36,388 nucleotides of DNA, taken from contig JAHEGH010000005.1 of the NCBI GenBank assembly GCA_024639825.1, positions 56,119 through 92,506 on the forward strand, read 5' to 3'. The notes under the pieces are model-generated. The model saw only the letters and a list, made by a program, of their open reading frames with translations, did no database searches and was not told where the DNA came from. A program made the position numbers and the translations under genes. This DNA comes from Gammaproteobacteria bacterium (lineage in GTDB: Bacteria; Pseudomonadota; Gammaproteobacteria; Steroidobacterales; Woeseiaceae). Below are positions 1 through 6,492 of the stretch, piece by piece. The first letter of the stretch is position 1. Every line of letters begins with the position of its first letter.

Positions 1-318
1 GCTACTTTCTTCTTAGCCTTCTTCTTCGTTTTCCGTTTAGCTACTTTCTTCTTAGCTTTCTTCTTCGTTTTCTTCTTCGTTTTCCGTTTAGCTACTTTCT
101 TCTTAGCTTTCTTTTTAGTTTTCTTCTTAGTCTTTTTCTTAGCTACCTTCTTTTTAGCTTTCTTTTTAGCCTTTTTCTTGGCTACTTTCTTTTTGGCCTT
201 TTTCTTGGCCGCTTTTTTCTTCGTCTTGCGCTTAGCTACTTTCTTTTTAGCCTTACGCTTTGTTGCTTTCTTCTTTGTTGCTTTTTTCTTGGCTGCTTTC
301 TTCTTCGTCTTGCGTTTA
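1..318 (-). repeat. Tandem repeat array coding the lysine-rich tail
   Basis: On the plus strand the phrase gctactttctt (or a one-base variant) restarts at 1, 40, 91, 142, 181 and 235, and a diverged copy starts at 319. The units are 39, 51, 51, 39, 54 and 84 bases long. All are multiples of three, so gain or loss of units keeps the reading frame. In protein terms each unit ends with KKKVA followed by a variable number of KRKTKKKA-type steps. The units nearest the left edge are the most alike, which suggests recent duplication. Confidence 0.8.
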
Positions 319-431
319 GCAACCTTCTTCTTCGCTACGCGTTTCTTCGTAGCTTTCTTGCTTACTACTTTCCGCTTCTTCGCGACTTTGCGCTTCGAAG
401 CTTTTTTACGAGACTTCTTTTTGGTAGCCAT
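1..431 (-). CDS. Lysine-rich histone H1-like protein, C-terminus cut by window edge
   Basis: The minus-strand frame opens at an ATG (429-431) preceded by a GGAGA ribosome-binding site (438-442) and stays open to the left edge, giving at least 143 residues. The product begins MATKKKSRKKASKRK and is almost entirely Lys, Arg, Ala, Val and Thr in KKKA, KKKVA and KRKTKKK steps. This matches bacterial histone H1-like, AlgP/HctB-type tails, which are disordered polycations that bind DNA or other polyanions non-specifically. No folded domain is visible in the part seen. The tail is coded by an internal tandem repeat, so its length may vary between strains. The opposite-strand frame over the same DNA (178-534, Phe/Leu-rich) is a mirror artefact. 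Family assignment rests on composition alone; the true C-terminus lies outside the window. Confidence 0.85.
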   Translation of the reverse strand, partial: MATKKKSRKKASKRKVAKKRKVVSKKATKKRVAKKKVAKRKTKKKAAKKKATKKKATKRKAKKKVAKRKTKKKAAKKKAKKKVAKKKAKKKAKKKVAKKKTKKKTKKKAKKKVAKRKTKKKTKKKAKKKVAKRKTKKKAKKKV

Positions 432-442
432 TAATTTTCTCC

Positions 443-568
443 GTGTCGGGTACCCGCGCTTGAGTATACGCAACAATCCCAAAAAATCCAGCAAGTTAGA
501 GGTGGCAAGACCGACACAAAAAAACGGTTTCTAAAATGCTATGTGCCGGTCCGATGAATGACCGACAC
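443..568. promoter_or_regulatory. Repeated GTGTCGGTC motifs upstream of the histone-like gene (possible operator)
   Basis: Four copies or near copies of GTGTCGGTC lie in the leader of the minus-strand histone-like gene: GTGTCGGG at 443-450, the reverse form GACCGACAC at 509-517, GTGCCGGTC at 543-551 and GACCGACAC at 560-568. The last two form an imperfect dyad with an 8-base centre, which could be an operator or an RNA hairpin. No regulator can be named from this window. Confidence 0.35.
463..468 (-). promoter_or_regulatory. Candidate -10 box (TATACT) for the histone-like gene
   Basis: TATACT on the minus strand lies 32 bases upstream of the start codon, which leaves a short leader containing the GGAGA ribosome-binding site. 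No convincing -35 hexamer sits at 17 bases; TTGCTG is present but with a 20-base spacer. This is therefore a weak call based on one hexamer. Confidence 0.3.
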
Positions 569-733
569 GCGGATCGGTTTCAAAGTAGTTTAGAGGAGGA
601 TCGGGTTAAAGAATTTTCGGCCGACATGTTCGCAGGGTAAACAGAAGTGACGGATTCGACTGTTAAGGATTGCAGTTCGAATACTGGACGGCAGAGCGAT
701 CGGAGAAGGACCATCGTGCAGTAAAAAAGTCGT
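569..733. other. Intergenic stretch with nothing recognisable
   Basis: Together with 432-568 this makes a gap of about 300 bases between fau and the histone-like gene. An open frame here (580-825, minus) overlaps fau and has no codon pattern or homology that I recognise. No strong terminator hairpin with a T-run is visible after fau. Confidence 0.5.
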
Positions 734-1288
734 CTAATTGTTGTCGCTAATTGTACGATAAAGCCGTATATCCCAAGGATTTGGCGCAATTTTCTCGACT
801 TTCTGGCATTGGAAGGCAACACCAATCAGTTTCGGTCGAATCCAGTTTTTGCGATGTCGCAGAAAAGAAAAGCACCGATCGAAGTAGCCACCACCCATGC
901 CAATGCGATGTCCGTTGTTATCGAATGCGACGGTGGGTGTGATGACGAGGTCGAGTTTTCGAGGGGCTATTAGAACCCCGCGAACGGGTTCCCATAAGCC
1001 GAAAGAATTCTGCTCAAGCTCCGTTTCAGCCAGGGTTTCGCAGAAGAACATTTTTCTCTTGGCGCGCAAAACAGGAACAAAAATGCGCTTGTTTGCGCGC
1101 CATGCGGCTTCGATGATGTCACGCGTGTCGACTTCGTCGTTCATCGGCAGGTAACAACCGATCGAGGTGCTCGCATAAAACTCACGCGATGCGATCACTC
1201 GTTTACAAATAATGTTGGAGGCCGTTGCGCGCTGTTCGCTGGTCATATTGCGACGGGCGCGCAATGCATTGCGGCGAAGTGAATTCAT
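734..1288 (-). CDS. fau: 5-formyltetrahydrofolate cyclo-ligase
   Basis: A 184-residue cytoplasmic enzyme that uses ATP to convert 5-formyl-THF to 5,10-methenyl-THF, returning a stored and inhibitory folate to the one-carbon pool. The family signature is clear: GCYLPMNDEVDT (44-55) and the glycine-rich nucleotide and folate site RIGMGGGYFDR (128-138) after LDLVITPTVAFD. I start it at the ATG of MNSLRRNALRARR (1286-1288), because this matches the family's usual length. The open frame continues upstream to 1426, but that extension is the 6S RNA gene read as protein. Order zapA-ssrS-fau is the standard gammaproteobacterial arrangement, in which fau (ygfA) is co-transcribed downstream of 6S RNA. 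The enzyme complements the gcv, thyA and folA genes elsewhere in the window. Confidence 0.93.
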   Translation of the reverse strand: MNSLRRNALRARRNMTSEQRATASNIICKRVIASREFYASTSIGCYLPMNDEVDTRDIIEAAWRANKRIFVPVLRAKRKMFFCETLAETELEQNSFGLWEPVRGVLIAPRKLDLVITPTVAFDNNGHRIGMGGGYFDRCFSFLRHRKNWIRPKLIGVAFQCQKVEKIAPNPWDIRLYRTISDNN

Positions 1289-1323
1289 TGAGTCAGGCGT
1301 TGATCGCAACGAAAAAAAGAGGA

Positions 1324-1512
1324 GGCGCCTCCCGCCTGTGCCGTCACAGACCTTCGCTCTCGAACCGGAGCAACAGGTGGGGTCAGCCGTGACCGTACCA
1401 GGCTTACCGTCGAAACGGTTTTGCACACATACAGCCGACAGACAGCGACCCCGAGGTAGAAATTTAGGGTCGGGAGGTTTCCAGGTCGGTGTCGAACACT
1501 GCAGGAGACGCC
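1324..1512 (-). ncRNA. ssrS: 6S RNA
   Basis: The gap between zapA and fau carries an RNA of about 189 nucleotides. Its ends pair in a 12-bp closing stem: GGCGTCTCCTGC (1512-1501) with GCGGGAGGCGCC (1335-1324), including G-U pairs. Internal stems are visible, for example ACCGT-TTCG-ACGGT near 1405-1418 and CGACCC with GGGTCG around 1445-1471, consistent with the long rod-shaped fold of 6S RNA with a central bubble. Size and position between zapA and fau match known ssrS genes. 6S RNA imitates an open promoter, binds sigma70-RNA polymerase and damps housekeeping transcription in stationary phase. A T-rich run follows the 3' end (about 1314-1320). The exact ends are inferred from the stem. Confidence 0.88.
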
Positions 1513-1516
1513 AAGT

Positions 1517-1546
1517 CGAATATCGTGTCGAATTCGCGCATTACAA
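1517..1546 (-). promoter_or_regulatory. Candidate promoter of 6S RNA
   Basis: TTGTAA (1541-1546, overlapping the zapA stop codon), an 18-base spacer, then TATTCG (1517-1522) would place the transcription start within a few bases of the proposed 6S 5' end near 1512. The match to the -10 consensus is only moderate. Confidence 0.35.
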
Positions 1547-1855
1547 GTCCAGCTGCTGTGTGCCGCTGAGGACATTGTCTACGCGATCGGAAATAATTTT
1601 GAGGCGATCGCTGATTCCGCCTTCGAGCGCCTGGTCTCGCGCTTTGGCATGGATCAGATCATTTGCCATATTCAGTGCAGCCATGACAGCAATACGATCG
1701 AGCCCGACGATACGTCCGCTGTCGCGGATTTCACGCATCTTGTTGTTCAGAATCTCCGCTGAGTCGAGCAGGTCGGTGCGTTCTTCAGCGGGGCAGGCTA
1801 CCTGGTATTCCTTGTCGAGGATTCGGACGCTAACCTGCGCAATTGTTTGGGTCAT
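1541..1855 (-). CDS. zapA: Cell division protein ZapA
   Basis: A 104-residue protein with the ZapA layout: an N-terminal beta-alpha head (VSVRILDKEYQVACP, with the DLLDSAEILNNKMREIR helix) and a C-terminal helix for coiled-coil dimer and tetramer formation (LDRIAVMAALNMANDLIHAK onward). ZapA binds FtsZ and bundles protofilaments at the Z-ring. It starts at ATG 1853-1855 with an upstream GGAG about 8 bases away. It lies 46 bases downstream of the TIGR02449 coiled-coil gene on the same strand and directly upstream of 6S RNA, as in other gammaproteobacteria. Length is typical. Confidence 0.93.
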   Translation of the reverse strand: MTQTIAQVSVRILDKEYQVACPAEERTDLLDSAEILNNKMREIRDSGRIVGLDRIAVMAALNMANDLIHAKARDQALEGGISDRLKIISDRVDNVLSGTQQLDL

Positions 1856-1901
1856 TCGGCGTTCTCCGTAAGCCTTATTGATCTACATGTGTCGTCATGG
1901 T

Positions 1902-2132
1902 TCAGGAGCCTTGCTCCATCGCTTTCAATCGGCCGATCATTGCTTCAACACGCGCGCGGACCTGCTCATTCTTTTGCAGCAGGTTGGCACGCTCCGAGGT
2001 CAGGACATCCTGGCGCTGTTTCAGCGACCGGTTCTCATCCTGCAGTTGGTCGCATACGCGAACGAGCGCGTCGACGCGCTTTTCGAGACGCTTGAGTTCG
2101 TGTTCAAACGTTGAATTGATGTTCTCAGCCAT
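1902..2132 (-). CDS. TIGR02449-family small coiled-coil protein (ZapB-like)
   Basis: A 76-residue, highly charged, heptad-patterned protein (FEHELKRLEKRVDALVRVCDQLQDENRSL and onward) predicted to be one long coiled coil, with no membrane segment or signal. The sequence and its place directly upstream of zapA match the TIGR02449 family of Pseudomonas- and Xanthomonas-type genomes. It resembles ZapB in size and fold, and a role in linking ZapA and FtsZ to other division factors is inferred from context only. It is divergent from ygfB with 48 bases between the start codons, so promoters for both directions must lie there or just inside the genes. Confidence 0.8.
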   Translation of the reverse strand: MAENINSTFEHELKRLEKRVDALVRVCDQLQDENRSLKQRQDVLTSERANLLQKNEQVRARVEAMIGRLKAMEQGS

Positions 2133-2180
2133 AGGCTCAATATAGTAGGGTTTGCCTGAATTGAAAAGGTTGGTCTTGGT

Positions 2181-2744
2181 ATGAATGAAAAGCTTGGCTA
2201 TGACGAGCTCGACGAGTCGCTAAGGCGCTGCGGTTCCAGCTGGGATGCAGCGCAGGCACACGGGCTTTTGACAGGCCGTCTGGCGGTCGCGGGCGTGCCG
2301 TCCGGGCCAGATTGGCTCCTGCAGGTTCTTGAAGGTACAGACGAGGCCAATGCGCTTCGCCTGGAGTGCCAGAAGGCGTTGGATGCTCTGTATCAGGGGA
2401 CGTTCTGGCAGCTGTCGGAGAGGCTGTCGGAGTTCATGCCGCTGCTACCCGACGACGATGTCGATGTCGGCGCGCGTACCATGGCCCTGGCGCACTGGTG
2501 TGAGAGCTTTTTGCATGGCCTCGTTTCTTCGCAGCACGGACAGGCACTTAAGGATAAACTCGCAGCCGAACCATTGTCCGACATAATCCGCGATATGCTG
2601 CAGATCACGCGGGCTGGTGTCGACGAAGAAAGCGAAAATGAAATCAATGAAGCGGCGTATGTCGAGATTGTTGAGTACATCCGGGTCGCTGCCCAGCTGG
2701 CCTACGAAGAACTGTCCGATATCCGGCACGCGGAAGAGCAATGA
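2181..2744 (+). CDS. ygfB: UPF0149 family protein YgfB
   Basis: A 187-residue acidic, mostly helical protein of the UPF0149 (YgfB/YecA) family: GYDELDESLRRCG, AQAHGLLTGRL, a middle ...DDDVDVGARTMALAHWCESF segment and the C-terminal AAYVEIVEYIRVAAQLAYEEL. The WCE.FLHG stretch is characteristic. It lacks the YecA-type SEC-C zinc tail. In Pseudomonas, YgfB has been linked to regulation of beta-lactam tolerance genes; here its role is not known. It heads the pepP-ubiH-ubiI operon as in E. coli, and its stop overlaps the pepP start by 4 bases (ATGA), which points to translational coupling. Confidence 0.88.
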   Translation: MNEKLGYDELDESLRRCGSSWDAAQAHGLLTGRLAVAGVPSGPDWLLQVLEGTDEANALRLECQKALDALYQGTFWQLSERLSEFMPLLPDDDVDVGARTMALAHWCESFLHGLVSSQHGQALKDKLAAEPLSDIIRDMLQITRAGVDEESENEINEAAYVEIVEYIRVAAQLAYEELSDIRHAEEQ

Positions 2745-4045
2745 ATTCCAAAGAGTTTGAACGCCGACGCAGGCAACTTATGCGTATGGTTGGCGCGGGT
2801 GGCATCGCTATCCTGCCGGCCGCACCGGTGCGCATGCGAAGCCGCGACGTCGAGTACATTTACCGCCAGGACAGCGATTTCTACTACCTGACAGGTTTCG
2901 CTGAGCCGGAAGCCGTGGCGGTGCTTGTCCCGGGTCGACCGCAGGGCGAGTACCTTCTGTTTTGTCGCGAGCGAGATCCTTCCAAAGAGCAGTGGGACGG
3001 GTCACGTGCGGGTCAGGATGGAGTGATCGCGGACTTCGGCGCTGACGACGCATTTCCGATCGACGATATTGACGACATCATTCCGGGTTTGATCGAGGGA
3101 TGTGAGCGCGTTTACTACACGATGGGTATGTATACCGATTTCGATGCGCGTATCGCGGAGTGGGTTAACTCGCTGCGGGAAGGGCTGTCGCGCGGGCTAC
3201 ATACGCCTACCGAGTTTGTCGCTCTGGACCATTTGTTGCATGACATGCGCCTGTATAAGAGTCGTGATGAGATTAGTGCGATGCGCAGGTCAGCGAAGGT
3301 CGCCGTCGCCGCGCATCAGCGTGCGATGCAGGTTACGCGTCCGGGAATGTATGAGTATGAGGTTGAGGCCGAATTTCGGCATGAATTTCGGCGCTGCGGT
3401 GCCTGGGCATCTTACAGCCCTATCGTGGGTGGCGGCGCGAACGCATGTACGCTGCACTATGTCGAGAATAGCGCCGTATTAAACGATGGTGACCTGGTGT
3501 TGATCGACGCGGGTTGTGAACTCGACTACTACGCATCGGACGTCACGCGGACATTCCCGGTCAACGGGCGCTTCAGCCCTGAGCAGCGCGCGGTCTACGA
3601 AATCGTGCTGGAGGCGCAACGCGCGGCTATCGACAAGACCGTGAAGGGCAATCACTGGAATGAGCCGCATGATGCGGCGGTTCGCATCATTACTAAAGGC
3701 CTCAGGAAGCTCGGGTTGCTTGAAGGCTCTTTGCCCAAGCTCATAAAAGACGAAGCCTACCGCCCGTTCTTTATGCACCGCACGGGTCACTGGATTGGCA
3801 TGGACGTCCACGACGTCGGTGATTACAAGGTTAGCGACGAGTGGCGGGTGCTTGAGGCCGGTATGGTGACCACTGTCGAACCCGGAATTTATATCCCGAA
3901 CAAGCGTAATATCCCGAAGCGGTTCCGCAATATCGGCATTCGCATCGAAGATGATGTCGCGGTAACCAGCAAGGGGCCGGATGTGCTCAGCAAGGGGCTC
4001 GTTTCGGACCCGGATGAAATCGAGGCACTAATGCAAAGCGCATGA
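2741..4045 (+). CDS. pepP: Xaa-Pro aminopeptidase P
   Basis: A 434-residue cytoplasmic metallopeptidase (M24B) that removes an N-terminal residue preceding proline. An N-terminal creatinase-like domain (about 1-170; YRQDSDFYYLTGF) precedes the pita-bread catalytic domain. All five dinuclear metal ligands are in place: D256 (LIDAG), D267 (SDVTRTF), H350 (TGHWIGMD), E380 (VEPGIYI) and E403 (IRIEDD). H357 in DVHDVG is also kept. Length is like E. coli PepP. It overlaps ygfB upstream and ubiH downstream by 4 bases each, so the operon is tightly coupled. Confidence 0.95.
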   Translation: MNSKEFERRRRQLMRMVGAGGIAILPAAPVRMRSRDVEYIYRQDSDFYYLTGFAEPEAVAVLVPGRPQGEYLLFCRERDPSKEQWDGSRAGQDGVIADFGADDAFPIDDIDDIIPGLIEGCERVYYTMGMYTDFDARIAEWVNSLREGLSRGLHTPTEFVALDHLLHDMRLYKSRDEISAMRRSAKVAVAAHQRAMQVTRPGMYEYEVEAEFRHEFRRCGAWASYSPIVGGGANACTLHYVENSAVLNDGDLVLIDAGCELDYYASDVTRTFPVNGRFSPEQRAVYEIVLEAQRAAIDKTVKGNHWNEPHDAAVRIITKGLRKLGLLEGSLPKLIKDEAYRPFFMHRTGHWIGMDVHDVGDYKVSDEWRVLEAGMVTTVEPGIYIPNKRNIPKRFRNIGIRIEDDVAVTSKGPDVLSKGLVSDPDEIEALMQSA

Positions 4046-5274
4046 GCAGCAAGCACTACGATATCGTGATTGCCGGTGGTGGCATGATTGGCACGAGCCT
4101 GGCGCTTGCGCTGGAACCTCTTGGCCTGAGTGTTGCGGTTGTCGAAGCGATTCCAAGAAGAGCCGCGGCCCAGCCCAGCTTTGATGACCGTTCAACGGCG
4201 CTGTCCCGCAGCACGCAACGCATGTTCGAGGCGATGGGGCTCTGGCCTCGGATCGTCGCCGCATCCACACCGATTCGCACAGTCCATGTTTCGGATCAGG
4301 GGCGTTTCGGTTTTTCGCATATTGAAGCTGAGGAGCAGGGAGTCGAGGCGCTCGGCTATGTCGTTATCAATCGAGTCCTCGGGGCCGTGTTGCAGGATGC
4401 GCTGGACGATCTTGAAGGCGTCGACATTATTTGCCCGGCCCGCATTGTGGACGTCGAACTGGCTCCCGACAAGGCGGCTGCGGAGGTGGAATTCGCCGAC
4501 GGCAAACAGCAGACGCTAACGTGCGATCTGCTCGTAGCCTCCGACGGGGCAAATTCCGCTGTTCGGGAAATGATGGGCATCACTGCGCAAAAGAGTCACT
4601 ACGGTCAATGCGCTGTAATTGGTAATCTGCTTCCCGAAAAAGACATCAACAATGTTGCGTATGAGCGCTTCACGGAGCAAGGGCCATTGGCCATACTGCC
4701 AGTGGCTGACGGGCGTGCCGGATTTGTCTGGACGGTATCTGAAGACGATGCCGATCGTGTGATGGCGCTTGACGACGATGCGTTTCTCGCCGAGTTGCAG
4801 GAACAGTTCGGCTACCGACTTGGCACGTTTTCGAAGGTCGGCAAGCGCGCGTCCTATCCGCTGATCCTGAGCAAAGCCCTGCGACTGACCGCAACCCGCA
4901 GCGTGCTGATTGGCAATTCGGCGCATGGCCTGCACCCGGTTTCGGCGCAAGGGTTTAACCTCGGGATGCGCGATGTCGCTGCGATTGTCGATTGCATTGC
5001 CGACAGCGTCACTGGCACGGATATCGACATTGGACACAGGTCATTGCTCGAGCAGTATTCGCGTTGGCGGCGCGCCGACCAGAAGAAGCTTGTGCGCTTC
5101 ACCGATGGCCTGGTGAAGCTGTTCGGAAGTGAGAGCCAGCCGCTGCGCGCACTGCGCAATATTGGCATGCTCGGTTTCGATCTCGTTCCGGGGGTGCGCT
5201 CGGCGTTTGCAAAACACACCATGGGCCTCGCGGGCAGATTGCCGCGCCTGTCGCGCGGAGTGCCCATCAAATGA
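4042..5274 (+). CDS. ubiH: FAD-dependent 2-octaprenyl-6-methoxyphenol hydroxylase UbiH
   Basis: A 410-residue flavoprotein monooxygenase for one of the three aerobic ring hydroxylations of ubiquinone synthesis (C1 in E. coli). It has the N-terminal Rossmann motif GGGMIG (12-17), the conserved DRSTALS segment, the DG motif SDGANSAVREMMG, and the second FAD motif GNSAHGLHPVSAQGFNLG. In that last motif GNSAHGLHP replaces the more usual GDAAH.LHP; E. coli UbiH likewise has Asn there. The partner flavoprotein follows with a 4-base overlap. The pepP-ubiH-ubiI order supports UbiH rather than a generic UbiH/F/I relative. Known partners act in a soluble multi-enzyme Ubi complex; nothing here shows that directly. 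Confidence 0.9.
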   Translation: MSSKHYDIVIAGGGMIGTSLALALEPLGLSVAVVEAIPRRAAAQPSFDDRSTALSRSTQRMFEAMGLWPRIVAASTPIRTVHVSDQGRFGFSHIEAEEQGVEALGYVVINRVLGAVLQDALDDLEGVDIICPARIVDVELAPDKAAAEVEFADGKQQTLTCDLLVASDGANSAVREMMGITAQKSHYGQCAVIGNLLPEKDINNVAYERFTEQGPLAILPVADGRAGFVWTVSEDDADRVMALDDDAFLAELQEQFGYRLGTFSKVGKRASYPLILSKALRLTATRSVLIGNSAHGLHPVSAQGFNLGMRDVAAIVDCIADSVTGTDIDIGHRSLLEQYSRWRRADQKKLVRFTDGLVKLFGSESQPLRALRNIGMLGFDLVPGVRSAFAKHTMGLAGRLPRLSRGVPIK

Positions 5275-6473
5275 ATCGGCGTTACAGCATTGTGGTCGTT
5301 GGCGGGGGCGTTACCGGCCTCATGGCGGCCACGCTCATGGCCAGGAGTCCGCAGCGCGACGCGCTCGATATCACTCTGGTTGATGCCGGTCCCCGGCCCG
5401 TATTTTCACCCGACGATGATGTCGCTTTGCGAGTATCGGCGATCGCCAGTGGTACGGCTAAACTGTTCGATTCCGTCGGTGCCTGGGAGTACGCTGCGGC
5501 GACCCGCGCCTCGCCCTACACGAGCATGCGTATCTGGGACGAGAGCGACACGCCGGACAGTGCCGCTGCGCTACGGTTCGATGCAGACGAATTTGCGATC
5601 GCGCAGCTCGGGTTTATCGTTGAGAACGTGTTGCTTCAGGATGTGCTGCTCTATCAGCTCGATAGGACCGACGTGACCTTGAAACTCGAAAGTCCGATTC
5701 GGGCTCTGCGCAGGCAGCCGCGCCAATACGATGTAGAACTTGACTCTGGCGAAGTGCTGTCTGCCGATCTCGTTGTGGGTGCTGATGGCGCACGGTCTTT
5801 TGTGCGTTCCGCTGTGGGTATCGAAGCCAGAGAATGGCCCTACGAACAGACAGCATTTGTTACGCACCTGAAGCCCGAGAAACCACATGACGGCACAGCC
5901 TGGCAGCGTTTCCTGCGCGATGGACCCCTGGGTATCCTGCCCCTTAACGACGGCCGCGTATCGGTCGTGTGGTCGACGACGCCAGAACAGGCAAAGCTGG
6001 CCCTCGCGGCGAATGATGCGGACACAGGCCGTGCGCTTAGCGATGCGTCGGACTGGGTTCTCGGCAAGCTTGAAGTTGCCGGGCCAAAGGGTGCGTTTCC
6101 GCTGTGTGCCCGGCATGCATCATCGTATGTGTTACCGAATGTCGCCCTGATTGGGGATGCGGCACATGCTATCCATCCGCTGGCGGGGCAGGGCGCGAAC
6201 CTGGGCCTGCAGGATGCGGCGGAGCTCGCAGCCCAGGTCTCGCGCGCGATTTCAGAGGGCTTGCACCCGGGGGACCGGCCGGTATTGCGCCGCTACGAGC
6301 GGGCGCGCAAGGGCGCGAATGCAACGATGCTGCATTTCATGACTGGCCTAAACCGCCTGTTTGCGACAGACTCCAAGCTTGTCGGTGGAATACGGTCAGC
6401 CGGAATGCGGGCATTTAACCGCAGCGGTCCAATAAGAGAACGCGCCGTGAAAGTAGCGCTGGGCGTCGGCTGA
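5271..6473 (+). CDS. ubiI: FAD-dependent ubiquinone-biosynthesis hydroxylase, UbiI/VisC type
   Basis: A 400-residue UbiH/UbiF/UbiI-family monooxygenase: Rossmann motif GGGVTG (11-16), RVSAIASGTAKLFDSVGAW, the DG motif VGADGARSFVRSAVGIE and FAD motif GDAAHAIHPLAGQGANLGLQD. The order ubiH then this gene matches E. coli ubiH-ubiI (visC), whose product hydroxylates C5 of octaprenylphenol. Sequence alone does not separate UbiI from UbiF or from the broad-specificity UbiL/UbiM enzymes, so the exact ring position is inferred from synteny. It overlaps ubiH by 4 bases, and 19 bases with a GGGGGAA site separate it from the next gene. Confidence 0.82.
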   Translation: MNRRYSIVVVGGGVTGLMAATLMARSPQRDALDITLVDAGPRPVFSPDDDVALRVSAIASGTAKLFDSVGAWEYAAATRASPYTSMRIWDESDTPDSAAALRFDADEFAIAQLGFIVENVLLQDVLLYQLDRTDVTLKLESPIRALRRQPRQYDVELDSGEVLSADLVVGADGARSFVRSAVGIEAREWPYEQTAFVTHLKPEKPHDGTAWQRFLRDGPLGILPLNDGRVSVVWSTTPEQAKLALAANDADTGRALSDASDWVLGKLEVAGPKGAFPLCARHASSYVLPNVALIGDAAHAIHPLAGQGANLGLQDAAELAAQVSRAISEGLHPGDRPVLRRYERARKGANATMLHFMTGLNRLFATDSKLVGGIRSAGMRAFNRSGPIRERAVKVALGVG

Positions 6474-6492
6474 TACCCGGATTGGGGGAATA

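Noticed and set aside
1..318. CRISPR-like array
   Set aside because: The repeats are adjacent, of variable length and in a coding frame; there are no unique spacers.
178..534. Plus-strand frame of 118 residues rich in Phe, Leu and Ala
   Set aside because: It is the reverse reading of the lysine-rich histone-like gene; AAG/AAA codons appear as CTT/TTT. The real gene has a start and ribosome-binding site on the minus strand.
580..825. Minus-strand frame of 81 residues between fau and the histone-like gene
   Set aside because: It overlaps the end of fau in another frame, has no recognisable domain and no clear ribosome-binding site.
1289..1426. N-terminal extension of fau by 46 codons
   Set aside because: The stretch is the 3' part of the 6S RNA gene and is not conserved in the protein family. 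The internal ATG at 1288 gives the usual length.
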